From an uncultured bacterium (GTDB lineage: Bacteria > Verrucomicrobiota > Kiritimatiellia > RFP12 > CAIWXQ01): 53,511 bases of DNA. Positions 39,082-48,332 of this stretch are shown in pieces; within the stretch, counting starts at the first letter, position 1, and the number at the start of each line of letters is the position of its first letter. The stretch covers positions 1 through 53,511 of the forward strand of contig CAIOST010000360.1 of assembly GCA_903861045.1 (NCBI GenBank), read 5' to 3'. The position numbers and the translations under genes are program-made. The notes under the pieces were generated by a model, which was not told the DNA's origin, ran no database searches, and saw only the letters and a list, made by a program, of their open reading frames with translations.

Positions 39082-40452
39082 ATGGAAACGAAGCCTGCCC
39101 AAATGTGTATTGATGATGCGACACTGAAGATGTATGCCGACAAGGTGCGCGCGCATGGCGTGATCGATCCGGCGTTGTACGAGAAGTATAATGTGAAGCG
39201 CGGCTTGCGCAATGCCGATGGCACCGGCGTACTCGTCGGCCTGACCGAGATCGGCAGCGTGCACGGCTATATCATCTCCGAGAGCGAGAAGGTGGCGGTG
39301 CCCGGCAAGCTCTTCTACCGCGGGATCGATGTGGATGACCTGATCCGAGGGTTCCAGGAAGAGCAGCGCATGGGGTTTGAGGAGTGCGCGTATCTGCTGA
39401 TGTTCGGCGAATTGCCGAGTGCCCCGGAGTTGGCCAATTGGAATGCGTTATTGGATTCGCAGCGGCGCCTGCCGGACGGGTTCAAGGAGGGCGCGATCAT
39501 CCGCGCCCCCGGCAAGGATATCATGAACAGCATCGCGCGGGCGGTGCTGACGGCTTATCTCTACGATCCGCAGCCGGATGTCCTAGCGCTTTCGAACCAG
39601 TTGCGTCAGTGCATTGAGCTGATTGCGCGTTTTCCGGTGATTGCGGCGTACGCCTATCAAGCCAAGGCGCACTATCACATGGGGCAGAGCCTCATGCTGC
39701 GTCATCCGGAAGCCGGCAAGAGCACGGCCGAGAACCTGCTATTGCTCACCCGCGAGAACGGCCAGTACAGCCGTCTGGAAGCCGAGTTGCTGGACCTCTG
39801 CCTAGTGATGCATGCGGAGCACGGCGGCGGCAACAACTCCGCCTTCACCACCCATGTGGTGACCTCCGCCTTTACGGACACCTATTCGGCGATTGCCGCC
39901 GCTACGCTGTCGCTCAAGGGACCGCGGCACGGCGGCGCCAACCTGCGCGTCATGCAGCAGCTGGAGCTGGTCAAGAAGGGGGTCAAGCACTGGGATAACG
40001 AGGGCGAGGTGGCGGACTTCCTGACACAGATCCTGCAGAAGAAGGAGGGCGACGGCACGGGGCTGATCTACGGGCTCGGCCATGCGGTCTACACCATTTC
40101 TGATCCGCGCACGGCCACCCTGCGGGAAAAGGCGCGCGACCTGGCCAAGGTCAAGGGGCGCGAGGACGAACTGCAGTTGTACGAGATCATCGAGCGCATC
40201 GGCCCGGGCTTGTTTAACAAGGGGCGTGCAAAGCCGAAGGAGCTGTGCGCCAATGTGGATTTCTACTCCGGCTTCGTCTACGAGATGTTGGGGATTCCCA
40301 TGGATCTCTTTACCCCCATCTTTGCCATCTCGCGCGTGGTGGGGTGGTGTGCGCACCGGATCGAGGAGATCCTCAACAGCGGACCGATCATCCGCCCCGC
40401 CTACAAGGCGGTGGGCGAGCAGCGCCCCTTCATACCGTTGAATCAGCGCTAA
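39082..40452 (+). CDS. gltA: Citrate synthase
   Basis: A 456-residue citrate/2-methylcitrate synthase: LFYRGIDVDDLI, LPDGFKEGAIIRAPGKDIMN, VMHAEHGGGNNSAFTTHVV with the catalytic histidine, LKGPRHGGANLRV, GLGHAVYTISDPR and FAISRVVGWCAHR with the CoA and citrate residues. It condenses oxaloacetate and acetyl-CoA. The longer N-terminus (DDATLKMYADKVRAHG) matches the variant found in anaerobic bacteria. Its gene is not in an obvious operon with other TCA-cycle genes. Confidence 0.92.
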   Translation: METKPAQMCIDDATLKMYADKVRAHGVIDPALYEKYNVKRGLRNADGTGVLVGLTEIGSVHGYIISESEKVAVPGKLFYRGIDVDDLIRGFQEEQRMGFEECAYLLMFGELPSAPELANWNALLDSQRRLPDGFKEGAIIRAPGKDIMNSIARAVLTAYLYDPQPDVLALSNQLRQCIELIARFPVIAAYAYQAKAHYHMGQSLMLRHPEAGKSTAENLLLLTRENGQYSRLEAELLDLCLVMHAEHGGGNNSAFTTHVVTSAFTDTYSAIAAATLSLKGPRHGGANLRVMQQLELVKKGVKHWDNEGEVADFLTQILQKKEGDGTGLIYGLGHAVYTISDPRTATLREKARDLAKVKGREDELQLYEIIERIGPGLFNKGRAKPKELCANVDFYSGFVYEMLGIPMDLFTPIFAISRVVGWCAHRIEEILNSGPIIRPAYKAVGEQRPFIPLNQR

Positions 40453-40470
40453 CCAGACGGGAGTCGCCCT

Positions 40471-41487
40471 ATGTCGTTGGCGTGGTCCATCCTGGCGGCC
40501 TCGTGGCAGGTGTTGGTCTGGATGGCGCCCTATCTGTTGCTGGGGTTCGTGCTGGCAGGGGTCATATCCGCCTTGCTGTCGCCGGACTGGGTGCGGCGAC
40601 ATATGGCAGGGCGGGGGGTGTGGCAGGTGGTCAAGGCGGCGTTGGTGGGGGTGCCCCTGCCGCTTTGCTCGTGCGGCGTCATACCCGTGGCGCTCTCGCT
40701 GCGACAGCATGGTGCGGGACGGGGGGCCGTGGCCAGTTTTCTGGCATCCACGCCGCAGACCGGGGTGGACAGCATAGTCGCTACCTGGGTGATCCTGGGG
40801 CCGGTTGTAACCGTTTTCCGGGTGCTGGCCGCCTTGGTATCCGGCTTGGTGGCCGGAGGTCTGGTGTCCGCCGCCTATCCGCAGGAAACAGCGGAGGCCG
40901 GCCACACGCGGGATGAGGCGTGCGGCTGCTGTCAGGTGCACACGCCGGTCTGGCGACGCATGGTGCAGCATGGCCTGGTTACCATGCCGCGTGATATTGC
41001 GCGGCCGTTGCTGCTGGGCGTGCTGATTTCCGGGGCTTTGACCGTCGGGCTGCCCGCCGGTTGGCTGTCGTCTTCGTTCGCGCTGGCGTGGGGGGCGTAT
41101 GGCATGGCGCTGCTGGTGGGGATTCCCTTGTATGTGTGCTCCACGGCTTCCATTCCGCTAGCCGCCTCCTTCATTCATTTGGGCGCTTCACCCGGGGCGG
41201 CCATGGTCTTTCTGATTGCGGGCCCGGCGACCAATGCCGCCATGCTGGCGACCATGTGGTGCCGGCTGGGGAGGCTTGGGACGATCCTCTATCTGGTGGC
41301 GATTGCCGGCACGGCGGTGCTCGCGGGATGGCTGCTGGACAGCTTCTTCCCGGCCGCGCTGGCGAACGTGCCACCCTTGGCGGCACACTGTGCGGACGGG
41401 GCGTCGGCCTGGTGGGCGATAGCCTGCGCCCTGGCCCTGTTGCTGCTAATGGCGCCCGGGCTGCGGCTCCGGCGTCCTCGCGTATGA
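40471..41487 (+). CDS. SO_0444-type (DUF318) permease
   Basis: A 338-residue membrane protein with about eight to ten helices. VPLPLCSCGVIPVALSLRQH and FLASTPQTGVDSIVATWVIL are the signature of this permease family, which is linked to copper, zinc or arsenic efflux. The cytosolic loop DEACGCCQVHTP may bind metal, and IPLYVCSTASIPLAASFI adds a cysteine. It starts 18 bases after the citrate synthase gene, so both may share a transcript. Confidence 0.85.
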   Translation: MSLAWSILAASWQVLVWMAPYLLLGFVLAGVISALLSPDWVRRHMAGRGVWQVVKAALVGVPLPLCSCGVIPVALSLRQHGAGRGAVASFLASTPQTGVDSIVATWVILGPVVTVFRVLAALVSGLVAGGLVSAAYPQETAEAGHTRDEACGCCQVHTPVWRRMVQHGLVTMPRDIARPLLLGVLISGALTVGLPAGWLSSSFALAWGAYGMALLVGIPLYVCSTASIPLAASFIHLGASPGAAMVFLIAGPATNAAMLATMWCRLGRLGTILYLVAIAGTAVLAGWLLDSFFPAALANVPPLAAHCADGASAWWAIACALALLLLMAPGLRLRRPRV

Positions 41488-41535
41488 GGTGGCTGCCGCT
41501 TGGGGAGAAGAACGCCAGGGTTTTTGGGACAAGCT

Positions 41536-42543
41536 CTAGGTACCCGCTGGTTGGGCGGGCGCCGCGTCAAGCGGTTCTGTCAACCAGCGGCACTCCTCCG
41601 GGAGGAGTCGCACCTGCAAGGCACCCATGCTTTCGCGGATGTGAGCCGTTGATCGGCTGCCGATGATCGGATAGGTCGGAAACGGCTGGTGCAGCAGCCA
41701 TGCCAATGCCACTTGATTCGCGCTGCAACTTTTTCGCTCCGCCAGGGCCGTGGCTCGCTGCAAACGTAGCCGGTTGGTCTGGTTGTCAAATGCCTTGCCG
41801 CGCGGGGCATCTCCCGGAAAGCCGTGCCTGGCCCACTGCACGTTCGACTCGCCAAAATAGCCGCCCGCTTGGGAAGAATATGCCAGGAGCGTCAAGCCCG
41901 TGCGCTGGTGCCATTCTGCCATGGCGTCATCCACGTAGAGCATGGGCGACGCATCGGCGAAGTTGGTCGCATGCGCGGCGAGACTCCAGCCCAGTTGGTT
42001 TATAACAAAGCCCTGCTCTCCTGCCCGTTGCGCGTACGCATTGGCCTCCTCGATGCGGGCGGGCATCCAGTTTGACACGCCAAAGCAGCCAATGCGACGG
42101 GAACGATTCAGCTCTGCTAGGTTGTCCATGATGGCCGCGACCGGCAGCCCGGGATGATCCCGGTGCAGCCAGTAGATGTCCTCATGCTCGAGCTGCAACC
42201 GATCCAGACTTTCGGCGAAGTCCGAGCGCAGGTCAGCCAGCGTACACCGGCTGCGCTGCATAGCACTGAGCGCCGGGTGCCCGCCCTTGGTGCCGAGAAT
42301 AATCCTATCCCGCACCTTTCGAGCGCTTAGCCATTCGCCCACCGTGCGCTCGCTGGCACCGACACCGCCAGGTTCCCAACTGGAGTAGATGTTGGCCGTA
42401 TCCAGAACGTTCCCACCCGCCGCCAGATAGGCGTCCATAGCCGCAAAGGCTACCTCACGCGGGATGCCGGCCCCGAAGCTACCGGTGCCGAGGACGATAG
42501 GCGACGGAACGGTTCCTGAGGCGAAGGCGTTTGCGAGATCCAT
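41536..42543 (-). CDS. Aldo/keto reductase
   Basis: A 335-residue NAD(P)H-dependent oxidoreductase of the AKR barrel: VLGTGSFGAG, NVLDTANIYSSWEPGGVGAS with catalytic D and Y, RIILGTKGGHP with the lysine, EDIYWLHRDHPG with the histidine, and YPIIGSRSTAHIRESMGAL at the cofactor site. The physiological substrate is unknown. It is convergent with the permease gene and divergent from uvrB. Confidence 0.88.
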   Translation of the reverse strand: MDLANAFASGTVPSPIVLGTGSFGAGIPREVAFAAMDAYLAAGGNVLDTANIYSSWEPGGVGASERTVGEWLSARKVRDRIILGTKGGHPALSAMQRSRCTLADLRSDFAESLDRLQLEHEDIYWLHRDHPGLPVAAIMDNLAELNRSRRIGCFGVSNWMPARIEEANAYAQRAGEQGFVINQLGWSLAAHATNFADASPMLYVDDAMAEWHQRTGLTLLAYSSQAGGYFGESNVQWARHGFPGDAPRGKAFDNQTNRLRLQRATALAERKSCSANQVALAWLLHQPFPTYPIIGSRSTAHIRESMGALQVRLLPEECRWLTEPLDAAPAQPAGT

Positions 42544-42982
42544 CGAATAGCTTTTTTCTTTTTTTCGCCCGGCGAAAACCGGCCTACCGCAACGATGTCG
42601 ATGGCGGGAACATGGCAGAAGCGGAGATCCTCGTCAAGATCCCCGCCCCCTAAGAACTGCGGCAGCGCGCATTCAGTTTGTCGATGCGGCGGGATTATTC
42701 CACCCATGCGAGACGCACCAGGGGTACGGTTCTATTGGTTCTGCAGCCTGTCTGTGACTTCGGCGGACGATTGGGTTGCGGGGGCCAGTCGCCTTGGATT
42801 GCGAGTGGCGCAGAAGCGGCCGGATATGGAAATCCGGCCTACGGCGGGTGGCGTAAGGGCGGCGAACGGATGTAGGCCGGAACTCCGGTGGCGGCCACGC
42901 CACGGCGCAAAAGCGGCCAGATATGGAAATGCGGACTACGGCGGCCTTGACTCGGCGTACCGGTCTGCCGGACAATCCTTGT
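42544..42982. repeat. Intergenic region with paired direct repeats upstream of uvrB
   Basis: AAGCGGCCGGATATGGAAAT and following bases (42814-42847) recur at 42911-42944 with 3 of 34 positions changed. CCGGCCTAC (42834-42842) and GTAGGCCGG (42872-42880) form an inverted repeat between them. No gene is seen. The repeats may be a dispersed genomic family. Confidence 0.6.
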
Positions 42983-45049
42983 ATGTCGTCGCTCTTCCAA
43001 CTGGTAGCTCCCTTCGCGCCCACCGGTGACCAGCCGGAGGCCATCCGCACGCTGGCCGAGGGGCTGCAGGCCGGCTGCCGGCGGTTGACGCTGGAGGGGG
43101 TGACCGGGTCGGGCAAGACCTTCACCATGGCCAACGTCATCGCGTCCTGGGAGCGGCCGGCACTGGTCATCTCGCACAACAAAACACTCGCGGCGCAGCT
43201 TTTTGCCGAGCTCAAGGGGTTCTTCCCTAACAACGCGGTGGAGTTTTTCATCAGCTATTACGACTATTACCAGCCGGAGGCGTATATTCCGCAGACCGAC
43301 ACGTATATTGAGAAGGATTCCGCCATCAATGAAACCATTGAGCGCTATCGTTTGGCCGCGACCAACGCCCTGCTTAGCCGTAAGGATGTCATTATTGTAG
43401 CCTCCGTGTCATGCATCTACGGCCTGGGCTCGCCCGAAGATTATCGTGGCATGCTCGTGGATCTGACGGCGGGGATGGAGCTGACGCGGGAGGCCCTGCT
43501 GGAGAAGCTGGTGGCCATCCAGTATGCGCGCAACGATTATGAACCGCAGCCCGGCGTGTTCCGCGTGCGGGGGGATGTGGTGGACATTTTTCCGTCCTAC
43601 AGCACGGGCGGCATACGCGTGGCCTTTTTCGGCGATCAGGTGGAGTCCCTGCGCCCTCTGGATCCGACCAGCGGACGCACCGGGACGCCTCTGCCGCAGG
43701 TACTCATCTCGCCCGCCAAGCATTTTGTGATGCCCCGCGAGAAGATTGAGCCGGCGTTTGCGCGCATCCGCGGCGAGTTGGAGGCGTGCGTGCGCCAGTT
43801 CGAAGCACAGGGGAAGTTGCTGGAGGCGCAGCGGCTGCAGCAGCGCACGCTGTTCGACTTGGAGATGCTGCGGGAATTAGGGTATTGCACGGGGATCGAG
43901 AACTATTCGCGGCATCTTAGCGGACGCGCCGCCGGCGAACCGGGGTCCTGTCTGATTGACTATTTTCCCTCTGATTTTCTAACTATTATTGACGAGTCGC
44001 ATGTGACGCTGCCGCAGGTGCGCGGGATGTTCCATGGCGATCAGGCACGTAAGCGCACCTTGATCGAGCACGGGTTCCGCTTGCCATCGTCGCTGGATAA
44101 CCGGCCGCTGAACTGGGATGAGTTTCTGGGTCGGACCGGGCCGTTGCTTTTTGTTTCCGCCACGCCCGGCCCGTACGAGCGGCAGGTGTCGGAGCGTCTG
44201 GCCCAACAGGTGATCCGTCCCACCGGACTGCTCGATCCGCCGGTGGTGGTGCGTCCCTTGAAAAACCAGATTGACGATCTGATGGAAGAGGTGCGTCGCA
44301 TGGCGGCTCGCGGTGATCGCACGCTGGTGACAACCTTGACCAAGCGCACGGCGGAAGATTTAACGGACTACCTGCGCGATGCGGGGTTACGCGTCGAGTA
44401 TCTGCATTCCGATATTGTGGCGTTGGAGCGCGTGGCGGTGCTGGGCCGGTTGCGTCAGGGCACCTTTGACTGCCTGGTAGGGGTGAATTTATTGCGCGAA
44501 GGGTTGGATCTGCCGGAAGTGGCGCTGGTGGCGGTGCTGGATGCGGACAAGGAGGGGTTTCTACGTTCCGCTACCTCGCTCATCCAGACCGCGGGACGTA
44601 CCGCGCGGCATATTGCCGGACGCGTGATTCTCTATGCGGATACGATTACGGATGCCATCCGGCAGATGCTGGAGGTAACGGGGGAACGCCGAGCCCGACA
44701 GGCCGAGTATAATCGCGTACATGATATTACGCCACGTAGCACACAGCGCGCCTTGCAAGCGGAGGAAGCGGTGACGGGTGCGGCGCGCGACATCGCGGAG
44801 CGCGCCGTGGCGGAAAGACCCGAACAGTATGACGTGCGTCGTACCATTGCTGACATGGAGCGCGAGATGCTGGAGGCCGCCGAAGCCCTGGAGTTCGAGC
44901 GCGCCGCTCTGCTGCGCGATGAGATTCGTGAGCTGCAGCGGTTGGAAGAGATATTGAAGAAACCCGGTGCCGTGGTGGTGGCGCCGGCCAAAAACAGACC
45001 GCGCAAGCCGCAGGCGTATCCCCTGGCCGGTGGGCGCCGCCGCAAGTAG
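42983..45049 (+). CDS. uvrB: Excinuclease ABC subunit B
   Basis: A 688-residue UvrB: Walker A EGVTGSGKTFTMANV, beta-hairpin YYDYYQPEAYIPQTDTYIEK, DEAD-like IIDESHVTLPQ, helicase motifs LFVSATPGPYE, GVNLLREGLDLPEVALVAVL and QTAGRTARH, and a C-terminal UVR domain (ADMEREMLEAAEALEFERAA). It verifies DNA damage and loads UvrC in nucleotide-excision repair. ATG 42983 (MSSLFQLVAPFAPTGDQPEA) is the natural start. It converges with the pilus cluster, only 12 bases apart. Confidence 0.95.
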   Translation: MSSLFQLVAPFAPTGDQPEAIRTLAEGLQAGCRRLTLEGVTGSGKTFTMANVIASWERPALVISHNKTLAAQLFAELKGFFPNNAVEFFISYYDYYQPEAYIPQTDTYIEKDSAINETIERYRLAATNALLSRKDVIIVASVSCIYGLGSPEDYRGMLVDLTAGMELTREALLEKLVAIQYARNDYEPQPGVFRVRGDVVDIFPSYSTGGIRVAFFGDQVESLRPLDPTSGRTGTPLPQVLISPAKHFVMPREKIEPAFARIRGELEACVRQFEAQGKLLEAQRLQQRTLFDLEMLRELGYCTGIENYSRHLSGRAAGEPGSCLIDYFPSDFLTIIDESHVTLPQVRGMFHGDQARKRTLIEHGFRLPSSLDNRPLNWDEFLGRTGPLLFVSATPGPYERQVSERLAQQVIRPTGLLDPPVVVRPLKNQIDDLMEEVRRMAARGDRTLVTTLTKRTAEDLTDYLRDAGLRVEYLHSDIVALERVAVLGRLRQGTFDCLVGVNLLREGLDLPEVALVAVLDADKEGFLRSATSLIQTAGRTARHIAGRVILYADTITDAIRQMLEVTGERRARQAEYNRVHDITPRSTQRALQAEEAVTGAARDIAERAVAERPEQYDVRRTIADMEREMLEAAEALEFERAALLRDEIRELQRLEEILKKPGAVVVAPAKNRPRKPQAYPLAGGRRRK

Positions 45050-45061
45050 GGCGGGCAACCT

Positions 45062-46075
45062 TCAGAGCACCGGGGGCATCGGTGGCGGCGGTACGGCGGG
45101 TGTGCGCGTGGGATAGAGCGGAATGGTGCGTTGCACCCCTTGTGTATTCACGAGTACGACCCCGGTCGGTTCGATGCGGGCGACGCGCCAGCCGCCATTA
45201 CTGGTCACCAGATCGTCCACCTGCCGCCAGCGGTTGTTGAGCAGTGTCAGGGGTTTGCCGCTGCTGAAGGAGATGCCGCGCAAGACGAAGAGAGGTTCTG
45301 GCGCAGGTGTTGGCTCGGGCGGCGGCGGGGCGATGGCAAGGGCGATGACGTTGGTGGGGGGGGGCGGCGGCACGGGTGGGGGGCTTAGTTGGATGTAGTC
45401 AGCCAGGTTGAGGCCGGTGGCGGCCATATGCAACTGTCGCTGTACGAGGTTGGCTTTCTGTCGGATCAAGGTAATCTGCTGCCGGTCGGCGATAAGTTGC
45501 GCCAGGGTGCTTGGGGTGGCAGGGGGCGCGGTCTGGGGGAGGGATCGCGCAGGGCGTGTGAGCGCATACAGGTGCAGGGTGATATCCGCCACATAGCGTG
45601 GCGGCGTGCTGGGGGAGCCATGATGCAGGTGGAGCGCATCGTAACCTACCAACTGCGGGAAACGCTGAAGATTGTGGAGCAGCAGAATGATCTGGGGGAG
45701 GGGGGCCTCCACGCGGAAGGAGGACCGGATGGGCGGCTTGATCGGATCGCCGGTCGGTTCATTTTTAATGGCTAATTGCTGAAGTTGGATGTAGTGCTGA
45801 TTGCCGGCCTCATTCAGCCAGCGTCCAAAATCCTCGCTCTCACTGAGGTAGCTTGGCGGCGTGTTAGGGATGGCATGTAGGGTGGCGGTGGCGTAGTGCG
45901 CGGTGGCCTGTAGTTCGCGGGCATGCGTCAGCGCCGTTGCGGTAAGGTTGGTTTGCTGATTGGTTACCGCGCAATAATGGCGGGTGCCCAGCAGCAGGGC
46001 ACCTGCCAGCAGGAGCGGACACAACGGCAGGGCTAGGGCGCGGATCAGGCCGAGGCGTGCAAGACCGGATTGCAT
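45062..46075 (-). CDS. PilO/PilP-like pilus assembly protein
   Basis: A 337-residue inner-membrane protein: a short cytosolic start, one membrane helix (ALALPLCPLLLAGALLLGTR), then a PilO/GspM-like part (VEAPLPQIILLLHNLQRFPQ, LVGYDALHL). A long proline-rich linker (PPPVPPPPP, PPPPEPTPAPEP) leads to a C-terminal beta domain resembling PilP/GspC (LFVLRGISFSSGKPLTLLNN, VVLVNTQGVQRTIPL). The join of both roles in one protein is unusual. The start at 46075 lies two bases after the pilN stop. Confidence 0.65.
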   Translation of the reverse strand: MQSGLARLGLIRALALPLCPLLLAGALLLGTRHYCAVTNQQTNLTATALTHARELQATAHYATATLHAIPNTPPSYLSESEDFGRWLNEAGNQHYIQLQQLAIKNEPTGDPIKPPIRSSFRVEAPLPQIILLLHNLQRFPQLVGYDALHLHHGSPSTPPRYVADITLHLYALTRPARSLPQTAPPATPSTLAQLIADRQQITLIRQKANLVQRQLHMAATGLNLADYIQLSPPPVPPPPPTNVIALAIAPPPPEPTPAPEPLFVLRGISFSSGKPLTLLNNRWRQVDDLVTSNGGWRVARIEPTGVVLVNTQGVQRTIPLYPTRTPAVPPPPMPPVL

Positions 46076-46077
46076 GA

Positions 46078-46680
46078 TTATTCCTCTTCCCGTAGGGTGG
46101 CCGTGATGCGCACCAGAAAAGCGGGTTGACCTTCCCATACCATCTGCCGGCTGCTCTCCTCCCGGATGTCCGTCAGATAGCGTTGCACCTCCGCTTTGCT
46201 GCGCCAGGTTTTCAGTTGTTGGGATGGGTCAAGGGGTTTGCCATGGGGGGGCAGGGGGATGGTGAGCTCCATGCGCAGGCTGGGTGAAGACGAAGGGAGA
46301 TCCAGGGTAAGCAGTCGGACATGGGGGGGGAGGGCGGTCGTGATGGCATAGAGCATTTGGGCGGTGGGGTAGCGCCGCTGCAGCAGCTTGCCGGCCGTCG
46401 CCAGGGAGGCGGCGGCTTGCTCCAGTTGCTGTCGCTGAAGCTGGATGTAGCGGAAGGCGTCCGGCTGATCGGGGTGCTGCTGCGCGAAGCGCAGTTGCTC
46501 TTCGGCGACCTGCCGTTGCCGGTTTTGTGTTTGCAGCACCCCCCCGATGGAATAGTAGATGGCGCCGGCCAGTACCCAACCGGCGGCGAGCAGGGCGAGC
46601 AGCAGGAGCCACACGATGGCGGCCCGCTGTGGGAGCGGTATCGGGCGCCCGCGGATCAGGTTGATGCGGAAGACGGTCAT
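46078..46680 (-). CDS. pilN: PilN-like pilus assembly protein
   Basis: A 200-residue bitopic protein starting with FRINLIRGRPIPLPQRAA, the conserved cytosolic N-terminal motif of PilN that binds PilM, followed by a membrane helix (AAIVWLLLLALLAAGWVLAG), a coiled-coil segment and a ferredoxin-like periplasmic domain (HVRLLTLDLPSSSPSLRMEL). It overlaps pilM by four bases. Confidence 0.75.
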   Translation of the reverse strand: MTVFRINLIRGRPIPLPQRAAIVWLLLLALLAAGWVLAGAIYYSIGGVLQTQNRQRQVAEEQLRFAQQHPDQPDAFRYIQLQRQQLEQAAASLATAGKLLQRRYPTAQMLYAITTALPPHVRLLTLDLPSSSPSLRMELTIPLPPHGKPLDPSQQLKTWRSKAEVQRYLTDIREESSRQMVWEGQPAFLVRITATLREEE

Positions 46681-47615
46681 GGGTAGTCTCGGCGCAAGGC
46701 CAGTCCCAGACTGGTGGCCAGACGGGGGCCGACCGTATGGGATAGGCGCGGTTGTAGCTGCTTGTTGATGGCTGGCAGGTCGGGGATGGGGTTCCAGAAA
46801 TTCGTGAGCGGAACCAGCTCCCGGAGACGGTCAATCAGACGAGCCGGATCGGGCACATTGCCGGTTAGCACGAGGCGTGTCACGGGGGGGGCATGGAGGA
46901 TGAATTGGTGGTACTTGAGGCTGTCGGTGACACATTCGCTCAGATAGTCTTCGGCCTTGTTCCACGTGCCACAGGGGGAGAAGACGGTACGGGGGAGCAC
47001 ATTGCCGATGCTGTGTAAGATGGCGATGTCAGCGCGGTCCTGTGTGAGTGCGATAATAGCGGTGGCCTGATCGGTCGCGGGCGCCTTATTCAGGCAATGG
47101 TACAGGTTGCAGACGGCTAGGCAGCCGATGTCCACGATGCGCGGGAAGATGCCGGCCAGGGCGAGCATCTGGAGGTGTTGGTCCACTTCTTTTCTTGGGG
47201 TGGCTGCTAGTACGCCGTCGATTTGATTAGCTGTGGTGAGTTGGCGGTTTTGGTGCCAGTCCATATAGAACTCGGCGCGGGGGAGTTGCAGCATCTCTTC
47301 GGCTTCGATGGCCAGGGCGTGCACCATTTCCGTGGGTTCGAGATTGGGATGGCGGACGTGTTTGACAGCCAGGCTGGGGGTTTCGATGGCGGTGCAAACG
47401 GCGTCGCGTGAGAGACCGGCCTGGCGGAAGAGCTGGCGCACGGCCTCGGCGAGTTGGCGCTCGCTGGCGTTAGGCGGCGGTGTCGCCCAGCCGGCATGTT
47501 CCAGCCGAAACGTGCCATCCCGGGAAAAGCCGAGCTGAACCGCCGCGAGGTGGGTGTCGCTGACATCCAAGCCTACGGTCCGGCGAGGTTGGTGGGTTGT
47601 TTTGGTGGCTCTCAT
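46677..47615 (-). CDS. pilM: PilM-like actin-fold pilus assembly protein
   Basis: A 312-residue cytosolic protein of the PilM/FtsA actin fold: RTVGLDVSDTHLAAVQLGF is the phosphate-1 region, ALAIEAEEMLQLPRAEFYMD and the segment DQATAIIALTQDRADIAIL resemble the PilM core, and VTRLVLTGNVPDPARLIDRL the adenosine region. ATG 47615 gives the family length. It recruits PilN to the pilus base. An 8-bp-arm hairpin (GCACCGGC...GCCGGTGC, 47647-47679) lies between it and the prepilin gene. Confidence 0.75.
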   Translation of the reverse strand: MRATKTTHQPRRTVGLDVSDTHLAAVQLGFSRDGTFRLEHAGWATPPPNASERQLAEAVRQLFRQAGLSRDAVCTAIETPSLAVKHVRHPNLEPTEMVHALAIEAEEMLQLPRAEFYMDWHQNRQLTTANQIDGVLAATPRKEVDQHLQMLALAGIFPRIVDIGCLAVCNLYHCLNKAPATDQATAIIALTQDRADIAILHSIGNVLPRTVFSPCGTWNKAEDYLSECVTDSLKYHQFILHAPPVTRLVLTGNVPDPARLIDRLRELVPLTNFWNPIPDLPAINKQLQPRLSHTVGPRLATSLGLALRRDYP

Positions 47616-47704
47616 GGGGTTGGTTCCGGGCGTGCCTCCGCCACCCGCACCGGCGCTGGCTCGATGCCGAGGCCGGTGCGAGCGGGCTGCGAAGCGTGGC
47701 ATAC

Positions 47705-48157
47705 TTACATGCCCGAGCGTGTGAAGTTGCCGAACGAATCCAAGGTGATCACCACATCCTGCAGGGAGGGATGGCGCGCGCCCCTTGATCCACGGGCTTC
47801 CAGGATGAAGTTCGTCCCGTTTTGCGCGGCCGGCGTGCCATTCGCGGCAAACTCGTAGGCATTCGTGTTCCAGTATTTGCCGGTCATTTCGGTTTGCAGG
47901 ACACCCGGCACCAGCCAGATGTCATTCACGGTCACGCCGTTTTGGTTGTTGGTGTAGCTGCCGGTTTCCGCGTACATGATGCGCAACTGGGTGCGTATCG
48001 TACCCAGCGCCGTCTCGGCTTCCGTGCCCATGGCGCGTTTCTTGTTGCCGGCCATCAGCGGGATGGCCACGGCCGCCAGAATCGCGACAATGATGGCCAC
48101 CACCATCAACTCGACCAAGGTAAAGCCGGCGACCCGGCGATTTTGCGATGTGTGCAT
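47705..48157 (-). CDS. Type IV prepilin-like protein
   Basis: A 150-residue prepilin: short basic leader, cleavage motif AGFTLVELMVVAIIVAILAA with the conserved glutamate at +5, a single hydrophobic helix and a globular domain (AETALGTIRTQLRIMYAETG, WNTNAYEFAANGTPAAQNGT). ATG 48157 with an AAGGGG Shine-Dalgarno is chosen over the track start. It is the likely major or minor subunit for the machinery encoded around it. The C-terminus ends FGNFTRSGM. Confidence 0.88.
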   Translation of the reverse strand: MHTSQNRRVAGFTLVELMVVAIIVAILAAVAIPLMAGNKKRAMGTEAETALGTIRTQLRIMYAETGSYTNNQNGVTVNDIWLVPGVLQTEMTGKYWNTNAYEFAANGTPAAQNGTNFILEARGSRGARHPSLQDVVITLDSFGNFTRSGM

Positions 48158-48332
48158 GTAACCCCTTCCTTTCGCAGACCTGTCTGCGAGTTTGTTGCCC
48201 CCATCTTCATCCCGCGCTATTTTGTTGAGCGGGATGAACGTGTGCGCGGCGGTCGTGACGTACACCTATACGTGCGACTGCCATCGCTACCAACATCGTT
48301 GTCTGTGAGCCGGTTGCTTCCTCCAGGTGCTC

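Noticed and set aside
38008-39264. 418-residue minus-strand ORF
   Set aside because: Antisense to dsbD and the start of citrate synthase; extreme proline/arginine content.
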